Source of the DNA: CAZSIA01 sp045126355
GTDB taxonomy: Bacteria > Bacillota_I > Bacilli_A > Acholeplasmatales > Anaeroplasmataceae
Direction of reading: 5' to 3'
Assembly: GCA_045126355.1 (NCBI GenBank)
Contig: JBGVOE010000069.1
Location: 1 to 50,070 of the forward strand
DNA: 50,070 bases
Below the pieces are notes generated by a model. The model was not told the DNA's origin. It made no database searches and saw only the letters and a list, made by a program, of their open reading frames with translations. Both the position numbers and the translations under genes were made by a program. Shown here piece after piece: positions 17,778 to 25,470 of this stretch (within the stretch, counting starts at the first letter, position 1; every line of letters starts with the position of its first letter).

Positions 17778-18256
17778 ACTTCATCTTCGTCATCAATTTC
17801 TTCTTCAATTACTGGTTCTTCAACAACGTCAAATTTATATTTTGGTTTAAAGCCTTTTGCTAATAATTCGCTATGCATATCAGATAAATAGAATGAACGT
17901 ACATGTGGTACTTTTTCTGTACCAAAGTTAACCAATACCATATCTACTTCAGTTCCATCTGATTTACGCTTTGTATGAATAAATTCAGCTGGTACATTTT
18001 CAATTACTAATTTAATATTTCCTTTTGGATCCATAGCTGCTTCATCTAAAGCATCTAACTTATTAAAGTTCATAGCAATTAATTGTAATGTTTCAAATTT
18101 CTTAATTTCGTAGCGTGGTTTAATAACTAACGCTCCTGAGATTGAAGCTCCTTTAGCATTAGAGCCTTGTTTTCTTAATAAACAACGTGTTGTTACACGG
18201 GCATCTGCCCCATAGTTTGCGATTGTAAAAACCGCATCAATAAATCCTTTTGACAT
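17768..18256 (-). CDS. Candidate ssDNA-binding protein with acidic C-terminal tail
   Basis: 162 aa. The body is beta-rich and basic (TTRCLLRKQGSNAKG, ALVIKPRYEIKKFE) and the last 20 residues are almost all acidic (EEEIDDEDEVEE), the hallmark layout of SSB-like and phage helix-destabilising proteins. In filamentous phages the ssDNA-binding protein coats the replicated strand before packaging and lies just before the coat genes, as here. I do not see a diagnostic OB-fold motif, so the call rests on composition and context. It starts 2 bp after the 134-aa gene. Alternative: an unrelated acidic-tailed regulator. Confidence 0.5.
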   Translation of the reverse strand: MSKGFIDAVFTIANYGADARVTTRCLLRKQGSNAKGASISGALVIKPRYEIKKFETLQLIAMNFNKLDALDEAAMDPKGNIKLVIENVPAEFIHTKRKSDGTEVDMVLVNFGTEKVPHVRSFYLSDMHSELLAKGFKPKYKFDVVEEPVIEEEIDDEDEVEE

Positions 18257-18258
18257 AA

Positions 18259-18663
18259 TTAAATTTCTCCTTCTGTAATATATTTTTCTTTGTAGTATAA
18301 ATAAGACTCTACTGTTGACTTTAAGTCATTTGATTCAAAAGCTTGGATATACTTTTTAGTAATCTCTGATGCTGTTGTAGAGTCTTCAATCATAAAGTCA
18401 ATTAATGCATTTATAATTGATGCAGAATCTCTCAATGTTACTAATCCATCAGCTTCTCCTTGAATCATTTCAAGGGTTACACCTAATAAATGACTAACTG
18501 CAACTGAAGATTCATAGTCTTCCGATAAACTAGTGATAACAGAGAATAATAATGACTCTGATTGTAAAATAGATAACTTTTTATTTGTTTTAGTCATCTT
18601 TTGAATTGGCATATATTTGCCTGATGTTTGTAATTCCTTAATAATTACTTTAATGTGCTTCAT
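18259..18663 (-). CDS. Unknown 134-aa protein of the phage-like operon
   Basis: Soluble, helical in the second half, with no signal peptide or membrane segment and no domain I recognise. The SD AGGAGGGAC precedes the ATG. It follows a structured non-coding gap (18664-18942) and is tightly linked (2 bp) to the candidate ssDNA-binding gene, suggesting an early or replication-related role. Confidence 0.65.
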   Translation of the reverse strand: MKHIKVIIKELQTSGKYMPIQKMTKTNKKLSILQSESLLFSVITSLSEDYESSVAVSHLLGVTLEMIQGEADGLVTLRDSASIINALIDFMIEDSTTASEITKKYIQAFESNDLKSTVESYLYYKEKYITEGEI

Positions 18664-18793
18664 ATTGAAGTCCCTCCTAAATAAATCTTTTTTAGAATCT
18701 TTAAAAGTTTTAGATGATATTGCTGCGCTTCTAATTAAATAACTATACTTTCAAATGTTGGGGAGCCAGTCGTAGATATTCTTTCGCTTTTAA

Positions 18794-18934
18794 GATTCTT
18801 AATTACTTGCCATAAGAATCACCTCTCTTACGCTTGTCCATAAATGATAGATGCTAGGCGCCATAGCAACTATCAGATTTGGATTGTAGGCTTTCTCCTA
18901 CACCTATAATGGACAGTTAGAGGCAATTCGTAAG
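18794..18934. other. Multi-branched inverted-repeat structure inside the element operon
   Basis: Paired arms: GATTCTT/AAGAATC (18794-18800, 18814-18820). Then an outer helix CTTACG/CGTAAG (18827-18832, 18929-18934) and TGTCCAT/ATGGACA (18835-18841, 18909-18915) enclose two hairpins: TGATAG-2-GCTA / TAGC-2-CTATCA (18845-18875, tip GGCGCC) and TGTAGG/CCTACA (18885-18902). This makes a three-way junction in RNA or ssDNA. No convincing gene lies here (18664-18942). Candidate packaging signal, second-strand origin or regulatory RNA. Confidence 0.6.
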
Positions 18935-18942
18935 GGTCAAAA

Positions 18943-19374
18943 CTAAAAATTTTTGCAAATTTCTTTAATTTTCTCCACACAACTGTTATAAGACTCACAA
19001 ACAGTCATTTTTGAAATTGATAATTTTCTTCCAATTTCTGAATAAGACATATCTTCAACTAAAACCATTAAAAAGATTTCTTTTTGTCTAGGAGTAACTT
19101 GTTCTAAGGCATCATATATAGCTTTAAGTCTTTCTCTTTTAATTAGCGATGTTAACGCATCATCAGAACTGTTATCTGGCAACTCAAGAGTTACTTCTTC
19201 GCCATTTTTATTAGATACGTGATTAATTGAAACAGTTCTTTCTCTTAATCTTTGTTCTGATTTAACAAAAGCTTCCATATCTTTATTTAATTCTTCTACT
19301 AGTTCAACTTCTTCAGTTGTTTCACACTCAACGTAAGTGTATTTTTTGTGACCATAAACGTATTTTGTTTTCAT
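18943..19374 (-). CDS. Sigma-70 region-4-like regulator heading the element operon
   Basis: 143 aa. The C-terminal 60 residues (VTPRQKEIFLMVLVEDMSYS, then EIGRKLSISKMTVCES) are a sigma region-4 helix-turn-helix of the kind in phage ArpU/RinA-like late regulators and small element-borne sigma factors. The N-terminal part is acidic and lacks a clear region 2, so it may act as an activator rather than a full sigma factor. First gene after a structured 250-nt leader, with SD AAGGAG. It may drive its own operon from the repeat-containing promoter at 19631-19669. Confidence 0.75.
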   Translation of the reverse strand: MKTKYVYGHKKYTYVECETTEEVELVEELNKDMEAFVKSEQRLRERTVSINHVSNKNGEEVTLELPDNSSDDALTSLIKRERLKAIYDALEQVTPRQKEIFLMVLVEDMSYSEIGRKLSISKMTVCESYNSCVEKIKEICKNF

Positions 19375-19624
19375 AATTAATCTCCTTGAAATTTAAATTT
19401 TTGATTTAAATGGAGATTGCTTACGAAAAAAGTGCGTAGTTATGGCATGCATTACGTAATGGAATAATCTCCATTTTTGTAACAGTCACGCTTCCTATCG
19501 CACTTCTGTTATATTTATTTGTTGCTAATCCATTAATAATAGGAAATGCATAACCGATCAGCATCAGCATTATGCTATTAATGGGTAAGGTTTTAACGAC
19601 TTGTCCTTGTCGATTGTAACTTGT
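19375..19624 (-). promoter_or_regulatory. Structured 5' leader of the sigma-like gene with alternative SD pairing
   Basis: Read on the minus strand the leader holds a CGAC/GTCG hairpin, a hairpin CCATTAATA/TATTAATGG (19530-19538, 19576-19584) with inner GCATAA/TTATGC, and an 11-bp helix AAATGGAGATT/AATCTCCATTT (19408-19418, 19466-19476) enclosing the palindrome CATTACGTAATG (19450-19461). The 3' arm AATCTCC can pair instead with the SD region GGAGATT (19379-19385), so translation could be switched. Confidence 0.55.
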
Positions 19625-19630
19625 AATTTT

Positions 19631-19669
19631 ATTATAAAATACCTAGTAAGGCATATTCCGTCCTAGTAA
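19631..19669 (-). promoter_or_regulatory. Promoter with twin TTACTAGG repeats for the long element operon
   Basis: On the minus strand TATAAT (19631-19636) is preceded by two TTACTAGG repeats (19642-19649 and 19662-19669) exactly 20 bp apart, that is two helical turns, covering the -35 region. No good TTGACA is present, which suggests activator- or alternative-sigma-dependent transcription. Confidence 0.5.
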
Positions 19670-19830
19670 AATATTTCATCATTTATTTACAACTTTTCTT
19701 GTTTACACTTATATATTAGCACAATAAAAATTCTGTTTTACCCTGTTTACAGCAGGGTAATTTTCGCTATTATTTATAGTGATTTCTTAATAAAAAACAC
19801 GAAAAGCAACACATTTCTATAAAAAAATGC

Positions 19831-19858
19831 AAAAAAATACCCGGTTATTAACCAGGTA
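19831..19858 (-). terminator. Terminator of the IrrE-like protease gene
   Basis: Minus-strand stem TACCTGGTT / AACCGGGTA (9 pairs, one U-G) with loop AAT, followed by seven T. It lies just after the stop at 19870 and isolates that gene from the element operon. Confidence 0.85.
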
Positions 19859-19869
19859 ATTTGTAAAAA

Positions 19870-21723
19870 TTAAATATAAATTTGTTTGTCGTTTAAGAAT
19901 TTTATATTTTCTTCAAATGGATGCATCCATTTATTTCTTAATACAAAATCCAACCATTGGTGCTCATCTAATCCAATTGTTAAGTTACAATTACATAATT
20001 CTAAAACAACTGTAGTAACTTTGTGAGGAATATTCATTAGCAATAATAGTTTAACTACAACAGGTAATGTGTAACTATGATTATCCTTATATAAATAATT
20101 AGATATAGTATCTTTACTAAGACCACTTAAATCCTCTAATTCAGTTACAGTATAACCACTATAATCTTTTAAAGTTTTAAATAATCCTTTTGTAGTTCTA
20201 GGAATGGACGCTAATAAATCATCTTCTTTCGATAATGCATCTTTTAAAAGTTGCATATTATTCTTAGTTGCTGCATAACTGAATAACTTATATGCTTTAA
20301 CAACCAATTCAGAATGATTACCTTTCCTTCTATTTAACATCTTGAATGTTTTATAATTCATTTCATGATGCCCAATTTCTTTAGGAATATCAATTTCAAA
20401 TTTTATACAACATTCATCCATATGATGTCTAGCATAGTCAGTTAAAGTTAGTCTACCATTTTCATTCTTCATAATGTATTTAGGATGATTAATACATAAA
20501 TGAGATTCTACAAATATATATCCATCTATCAAGTCATTATGATTAAAATATTTTTCAGTCATTGAATATATAGCTGCATCTGTTGCACTTACAGAAAATG
20601 TTTCATTTTTCTCTAATGAGCCTTTACTAAATGAATGAGGTGGAATAGGAATTCCATCAACAGTTATAAAGCAACCTAAAGGAAACTCATAGCCTAATTC
20701 TATTAAACGAATCTTGACTGATTCTACAGGAACACCATAATAATCTCTTAAATCGTACATGATTTGTTCGTAATATTTTAAATAATCGTTTGATTCAAAT
20801 GTTAATTGGTATCTTTCGAATAATTCTGTAACTTTTCTTTTAAATGGTTCAGCAGGCATTAATAATCTAGGTGCTAAATTATTAGCTTGCCATTCCATCC
20901 AATCTATAGCTGTAGCTTTAGATTCTGTAGAACCAGAACCATCTCTATTACATTCAATACTTTTAGCTTTCTTATTAAATAATCTTTCTAATTGAAAAGC
21001 TCTTCTATGTAATAAGTGATGAACACATTCATGCATAATAGTGAAGTTTTTACATTCTTCAAAACCCATAAACTCGTTATTTGTAGAAATCATTATAGTA
21101 TTTGCTGGAATTGTTTTTACTTCACCTTTTCTGTTTTTAACTTTGTAATCTTCAAAGAATATAGCACCCATTTTATTTGGATTTTTAAATTTACATTCTT
21201 CAATTGTAAGCTTTAATCGCTTAGCAAATTCATAAGGATTTACAGGTTGTCCTCTAAGAGCTTCTGGATAAAAATATTCTAATATTTTAGTTGCACGATC
21301 ATCTAATCTTTCTTTTTTAATATACGGGATTAAATTATCAGTTAAACCAAAATCTTCTTTATCTAAGCCTTCGTAATATTCTACAGAAACAACTCTAAAA
21401 TTTGTTATTTTATCACTGAATGTGCACTTACATTTAATCAAGAACCAAGTATAATCATAATCATCAATATACTCACCATATTTATATTGTTTAAGGGTAA
21501 CGTTAGTTTCTACTATAATTGACATACCTATTTCATCTTTTAAATAGTCATATACATAAAACTTTTTAATATATGCATCTTCTAAATATGCTTGATGAAC
21601 GATATCAATACATCTTAATCTAAAGGGGATAGATGATCTATAGTTATAAATATATGAATTAACTTTGTTATAAATTGTATCAAAATACTTTTCTTCAATA
21701 TACTCTTTAAATGAACTAACCAT
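19870..21723 (-). CDS. IrrE/ImmA-like metalloprotease with C-terminal HTH, 617 aa
   Basis: I choose ATG at 21723 because AAGGGG lies nine bases upstream; a TTG start nine bases earlier is less likely. Near residue 230 a zinc-protease motif HECVHHLLHRRAFQ is present, with WMEWQANNLAPRLLMP after it, which is the usual third-ligand segment of IrrE/ImmA (DUF955) proteins. The last 100 residues carry an XRE-like helix-turn-helix (TELEDLSGLSKDTISNYLY). Single-polypeptide protease-plus-HTH proteins of this kind are often stress or phage-response regulators. It is monocistronic with its own terminator; it could belong to the element's right edge or to the host. Substrate unknown. Confidence 0.75.
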   Translation of the reverse strand: MVSSFKEYIEEKYFDTIYNKVNSYIYNYRSSIPFRLRCIDIVHQAYLEDAYIKKFYVYDYLKDEIGMSIIVETNVTLKQYKYGEYIDDYDYTWFLIKCKCTFSDKITNFRVVSVEYYEGLDKEDFGLTDNLIPYIKKERLDDRATKILEYFYPEALRGQPVNPYEFAKRLKLTIEECKFKNPNKMGAIFFEDYKVKNRKGEVKTIPANTIMISTNNEFMGFEECKNFTIMHECVHHLLHRRAFQLERLFNKKAKSIECNRDGSGSTESKATAIDWMEWQANNLAPRLLMPAEPFKRKVTELFERYQLTFESNDYLKYYEQIMYDLRDYYGVPVESVKIRLIELGYEFPLGCFITVDGIPIPPHSFSKGSLEKNETFSVSATDAAIYSMTEKYFNHNDLIDGYIFVESHLCINHPKYIMKNENGRLTLTDYARHHMDECCIKFEIDIPKEIGHHEMNYKTFKMLNRRKGNHSELVVKAYKLFSYAATKNNMQLLKDALSKEDDLLASIPRTTKGLFKTLKDYSGYTVTELEDLSGLSKDTISNYLYKDNHSYTLPVVVKLLLLMNIPHKVTTVVLELCNCNLTIGLDEHQWLDFVLRNKWMHPFEENIKFLNDKQIYI

Positions 21724-22037
21724 CAATCCCAACCCCTTTAAATTATCGTTTTATATATTTTACCATTTTTATGCAATTTATTGTAGATATATTAGGTTTT
21801 TTGCGAAAAAAGCTATACTTAATAATTACCACACAACAATTTTATCAACTATTTGTTGTGCACTTTAGTTGTTTTTCTCAAATATATCCTTGTCAATTAA
21901 ATACTGTCATGTCCCATCAAGCCAGTTTAATAATCAATATCGCTATATTTCTCAAATAAGTTTTTTGTAAACCATATATCGTAAAGAATGACAATAGTTT
22001 ATTAATTAAAAAATAAATTAATATCCTACATTAATCA
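21724..22037. other. Intergenic region with an 8-bp inverted repeat
   Basis: Holds CACAACAA (21832-21839) and TTGTTGTG (21853-21860), a perfect inverted repeat with a 13-bp spacer, probably an operator of the protease/HTH gene or a weak hairpin. No gene is supported. The right end of the integrated element could be here, but no attachment repeat was found. Confidence 0.45.
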
Positions 22038-22961
22038 TTAAAAAGATTTCAACATTTTATCAATACATTTCTTCTTTTGTTCTTTATTTGGATGAACATA
22101 AAGATTTAATGTAGTTGATATATTAGAATGTCCTAATATAACACTAACTGTTTTATAGTCACTATTTGCTTCAATACATCTAGTGGCAAAACTATGGCGT
22201 AAACCGTGAAATTTAATATCAGGAATATCTAACTTTTTCAGCAACCTCTTATAATAATTTCTATAAGTTCTTGGTTCTGTTGGTTTAGTATCATTAGTTA
22301 AAATGAAATATTCATCTTTAACCACTTTTTTCAATGGTTTTAAAATCTTAATTAAATTACTTGATAGCGGAATATCTCTAATTGACTCTTTAGTTTTCGG
22401 CGTATCAATCAAGATTTTTGTATACTTTTTTTCACCTTCGTCAGTTATATAAATCCTTTGAATTGTATGACGTATTTCAATAACTGCTTCATCGATGTCA
22501 ATATCACACCATCGTAAAGCACATAGTTCACCAATTCTAAGCCCTGCACTCAAACAAATAACAATACCTAAATTTTTAAAAGTGAAATTTTCATTCAAGT
22601 ATTCCATTAGCTTCCTTTGATTTTCACGGCTTAGTACATCAACAATCTTTTTATCATGATTTGTCGGAAACTTAATATCAATTTGACGATAAGATATCAT
22701 TCCATTCTTAACACCAAACTTTAGAATCATCTTCAGAACAATAAGTATATCTTTAATTGTCTTTTCATTAAGACCATTACTTAATTCTTTTAATACATAA
22801 GCTTGTACCAACTCTTCGGTGATGTCCTCCTTTCCTTTAAATTCTGGGATAAGGTGATTATCCACTAATAGACAGTAAGCAGAATATGTTGATAACTTAA
22901 CATATTGCTTCTTATCTTTCTTCCATAGCTCAGCTATGTTTTCAAAACAATTATTGACCAT
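22038..22961 (-). CDS. Tyrosine recombinase, probable hsdS invertase
   Basis: 307 aa with a SAM-like N-terminal arm domain and a catalytic domain showing the tyrosine-recombinase residues: Arg in SAGLRIGELCALRW (near 170), HGLRHSFATRC (near 258), GHSNISTTLNLYVH with nucleophile Tyr near the end. The SD GAGGAGG precedes the ATG at 22961. It sits beside an active/silent pair of hsdS genes that share inverted repeats, the same arrangement as the CreX/PsrA-type recombinases of pneumococcal and other inverting type I systems. It should therefore invert hsdS segments; a role as integrase of some other element is less likely in this setting. Confidence 0.85.
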   Translation of the reverse strand: MVNNCFENIAELWKKDKKQYVKLSTYSAYCLLVDNHLIPEFKGKEDITEELVQAYVLKELSNGLNEKTIKDILIVLKMILKFGVKNGMISYRQIDIKFPTNHDKKIVDVLSRENQRKLMEYLNENFTFKNLGIVICLSAGLRIGELCALRWCDIDIDEAVIEIRHTIQRIYITDEGEKKYTKILIDTPKTKESIRDIPLSSNLIKILKPLKKVVKDEYFILTNDTKPTEPRTYRNYYKRLLKKLDIPDIKFHGLRHSFATRCIEANSDYKTVSVILGHSNISTTLNLYVHPNKEQKKKCIDKMLKSF

Positions 22962-23045
22962 ATTTTATTACCTCCTCGTATAGTCAAAATAATTGTAATA
23001 AATATGATCGTTTTTGTTTAACATTAAAGAAATAATAATTCTATC

Positions 23046-23061
23046 GTTCCTGATTTGAGAT
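23046..23061 (+). repeat. Outer hsdS inverted repeat, left copy
   Basis: GTTCCTGATTTGAGAT matches 15 of 16 bases with the reverse complement of 25374-25389. It encodes the VPxLR segment that opens the first recognition domain in both hsdS copies. Inversion here would exchange the whole coding part behind the hsdS start. Confidence 0.65.
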
Positions 23062-24227
23062 ATAAAGAATTTGCTGATGAGTGGATAATTTCGAATATCT
23101 CTAATGAATTTACATTACTTACAAATAATTCTTTATCTAGAGATGATTTGAATTATGATTGCGGGTGTAGAAAGAATATTCATTATGGTGATATTTTAAC
23201 AAAATATACTACAGTCAAAAATATTACTGATAATGATGTCCCTTACATCAACGATAACATAAAGATATCCAACAGTTCTATTAAGTTAATATCAGGAGAT
23301 ATAATCGTTGCAGACACTGCTGAAGACTATACTGTAGGTAAAGCAATTGAAATTTATGATCCTAATTCATTGGAAATATATAGCGGATTACATACAATAC
23401 CATTACGTCCTAAACTTAAATTCGCAGTGGGATATCTAGCATACTATTTCAATTCGTATAATCATAAAAAGAGAATATTTCCGCTAATTCAAGGAATTAA
23501 AGTTTATTCAATTTCAAAGTCAGCTTTATCGTCATCTATAATCAAATTTCCTACATTAGAGGAACAGGATAAAATAGCTCAAATATTAATTAAAATCGAT
23601 GCTCGCATTTCGACTCAAAAGAAAATCATTGAAGATTTATTATCTAGTAAAAATATAATTAAAAATAAAATGATTCACAGAGCCAAAGAAATAGGAAATT
23701 ATTATACTCTTAAAGAATTAGGACAATATTTTAATGGTGTTGCTCATGAAAATAATATTTCAGAACAAGGATATGTTTTAATTAATTCAAAATTTATATC
23801 ATCTAATGGAACTATAAAAAAACATGTAAATGATTCCTCTTTTGTGTTAAAGAAAAATGATATTTGCATAGTTTTAAGTGATTTACCAAATGGCAAAGCA
23901 TTGTCTAAATGTTTTTTTATAAATAAAGATAATTATTATGCACTTAATCAACGTATTGCATGTATAAGAACAAATGATATTTCATTTTCAAAGTATCTTT
24001 ATTATTATTTATCAAGAAATGATTATTTTTTGAAGTTTGATGATGGTGTAAGTCAAACTAATTTAAAAAAGGATGATGTTTTAAATTGTCCCATATATTA
24101 TTCTGACTTTGTTAAGAAGTATATAGAATGTTTAGAAATAATTGATATAAAAATAAAAAATGAAAAGCAAATATTATTATTGTATGAACAACAAAAACAA
24201 TATTTGCTTGATAAAATGTTTATATAA
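23055..24227 (+). CDS. hsdS: Silent (start-less) hsdS copy, type I specificity subunit
   Basis: An intact frame of about 390 codons encodes two target-recognition domains with the conserved helical spacers (ARISTQKKIIEDL near 190, LLYEQQKQYLLDKMFI at the end). It has no SD and no ATG. The in-frame upstream codons run back only to a TAA at 23025 and the nominal TTG lies inside the repeat. It faces the expressed hsdS tail to tail, overlapping by 8 bp. It is best read as a storage cassette whose domains are expressed only after inversion, not as a decayed pseudogene, since the whole frame is intact. Confidence 0.8.
   Translation: MRYKEFADEWIISNISNEFTLLTNNSLSRDDLNYDCGCRKNIHYGDILTKYTTVKNITDNDVPYINDNIKISNSSIKLISGDIIVADTAEDYTVGKAIEIYDPNSLEIYSGLHTIPLRPKLKFAVGYLAYYFNSYNHKKRIFPLIQGIKVYSISKSALSSSIIKFPTLEEQDKIAQILIKIDARISTQKKIIEDLLSSKNIIKNKMIHRAKEIGNYYTLKELGQYFNGVAHENNISEQGYVLINSKFISSNGTIKKHVNDSSFVLKKNDICIVLSDLPNGKALSKCFFINKDNYYALNQRIACIRTNDISFSKYLYYYLSRNDYFLKFDDGVSQTNLKKDDVLNCPIYYSDFVKKYIECLEIIDIKIKNEKQILLLYEQQKQYLLDKMFI
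23613..23636 (+). repeat. Inner hsdS inverted repeat, left copy (24 bp, perfect)
   Basis: The 24 bp starting ACTCAAAAGAAAATCATTG are identical to the reverse complement of 24838-24861. The repeat encodes TQKKIIED in the central spacer of both hsdS copies. Recombination would invert about 1.2 kb and exchange only the second recognition domain. Confidence 0.9.
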
Positions 24228-25455
24228 ATAGTTTATTTAAAAGGTATTCTTTTTGCTTAATATAAAGTTGAAGAATACTTTTTTCATTATCAATCTTTTT
24301 ATCTATTGATGTTAATATATTAACTATTTTAGAAATTGTTTTTTCGTCAGGCAAAGGAATTAATATATTTTCAACAATATTAGAATTTATATTACTTTGA
24401 GTTCCTTTTTCTAAATATGCTTCTAATTTATTTTCTTTAAAATAATTCAAATATTCATATATATAATCAATATTAATCCCTTTTTTTAATATCATTGAAA
24501 ACATAGCTTGACTTGTAGCTAGTTCAATTTTATTAATACATGGCAACCCAACAGAAGCATACATAGATAATATTAAGCTTCCGGCTGGAACAATCCATGC
24601 TGAAGAGTTCTCCAACCCTTTAATTGAGATTTTTTTCAAACAATTATCTATATATTTTCCACTATTAGTTATATCAGTAATTGATAGAAAAGGTATATCA
24701 CCATCATAATATTCTCTATTAGTTGTTTTAGGCGTTCCACCTGCTTTTCCTTTAACGTATAATTTTTTTAATGGTAGGAAATTGCCATAGTCATCAGTGA
24801 AAATATTATTTCTAAGTTGTTTTTTTAACAATTCGATATCTTCAATGATTTTCTTTTGAGTTTTTATTCTATCTTCAATAAGGTTTAAAAATGAAGCAAT
24901 CTTTTTTTGATAATCTAATGAAGGTAAATAAATATTGAAATTTTCTAACCATCCAATATTTAAATTCATTTTTGATGAACCTGCAATTTTAGTTTTAACT
25001 TGATTCCAAAATGAATGACTATTCATCCAATGTTTTACAAACTCATTATTAATACTATTATTAATTCTTAAATAGCCTAGACTAACAAATATAGCAAGTT
25101 TTTCATCAGTCTCAAATATAACAGGATGCCCTAAGTTAGAACCAACACGAGTAAATAAAATGTCGCCTTTTTGAGGTTTGCAATTATTAGAAATTCTATT
25201 ATATTCATCTAATGATATATAGTTAATATCATTTAAATCTAGAAAATCTTGAGAAATATTTTTGGAAGAAATAAAAGGTATTCCTTCTATAACATAATTT
25301 GGAGTATATGTTAATCCTAACCCAAATGATGCTATTTGCTTAACTTTTTTACACAAATGCTTTTCATTTGTAAATCTCAAAGCAGGAACATTACGTTCTT
25401 CTTTACTTTTAGAATCAACATTAGGGATTACATTTTGAGTGTTATTTTCATTCAT
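24220..25455 (-). CDS. hsdS: Expressed type I specificity subunit HsdS
   Basis: 411 aa with two target-recognition domains, central spacer near 170-215 (DYQKKIASFLNLIEDRIKTQ, then KKIIED) and a matching C-terminal spacer (IDKKIDNEKSILQ). HsdS dictates the DNA sequence recognised by the methylase and the restriction complex. It follows hsdM by 15 bp, has SD AAGGAGG, and carries a 21-codon leader (MNENNTQNVIPNVDS) before the VPALRF repeat; this leader is the fixed part that receives alternative cassettes. It is opposed to the silent copy at 23055-24227. Confidence 0.9.
   Translation of the reverse strand: MNENNTQNVIPNVDSKSKEERNVPALRFTNEKHLCKKVKQIASFGLGLTYTPNYVIEGIPFISSKNISQDFLDLNDINYISLDEYNRISNNCKPQKGDILFTRVGSNLGHPVIFETDEKLAIFVSLGYLRINNSINNEFVKHWMNSHSFWNQVKTKIAGSSKMNLNIGWLENFNIYLPSLDYQKKIASFLNLIEDRIKTQKKIIEDIELLKKQLRNNIFTDDYGNFLPLKKLYVKGKAGGTPKTTNREYYDGDIPFLSITDITNSGKYIDNCLKKISIKGLENSSAWIVPAGSLILSMYASVGLPCINKIELATSQAMFSMILKKGINIDYIYEYLNYFKENKLEAYLEKGTQSNINSNIVENILIPLPDEKTISKIVNILTSIDKKIDNEKSILQLYIKQKEYLLNKLFI
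24838..24861 (-). repeat. Inner hsdS inverted repeat, right copy
   Basis: Perfect 24-bp inverted partner of 23613-23636, within the central spacer codons of the expressed hsdS. Confidence 0.9.
25374..25389 (-). repeat. Outer hsdS inverted repeat, right copy
   Basis: Reads GTTCCTGCTTTGAGAT on the minus strand, one mismatch to 23046-23061, at codons VPALRF of the expressed hsdS. Confidence 0.65.
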
Positions 25456-25470
25456 AATGTTATCCTCCTT

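Larger units (their letters stand above)
19625..19869. other. Non-coding upstream part, with an extra hairpin
   Basis: Besides the promoter and terminator listed separately, this stretch has a perfect 8-bp inverted repeat TTACCCTG/CAGGGTAA (19738-19745, 19753-19760) that could be an operator. No gene is seen. Confidence 0.5.

Noticed and set aside
18776..18906. Short ORF (about 21 codons, MAPSIYHLW...) in the gap between the sigma-like gene and the 134-aa gene
   Set aside because: It has no SD and runs through the inverted-repeat arms; the structure explains the sequence better.
3230..19450. ATGGCATGC near 3230 and again near 19441 as attachment-site cores
   Set aside because: The nine identical bases are striking in AT-rich DNA, but the right copy lies inside the structured leader of the sigma-like gene and would cut the operon from its promoter. 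Serine recombinase cores cannot be told from such a short match. Comparison with an empty site is needed.
3364..21732. Integrative conjugative element of the Tn916/ICEBs1 type
   Set aside because: A Rep_trans/MobT-like protein, ImmA/ImmR-like switch and integrase would fit, but no FtsK/TcpA coupling protein, VirB4 ATPase or lytic transglycosylase is encoded, while small membrane and anchored secreted proteins plus a Zot-like ATPase are. A mobilisable element relying on a helper remains a weaker alternative.
23055..24227. Silent hsdS as a pseudogene
   Set aside because: It lacks only a start region; the frame is intact throughout and the inverted repeats explain how it is used.
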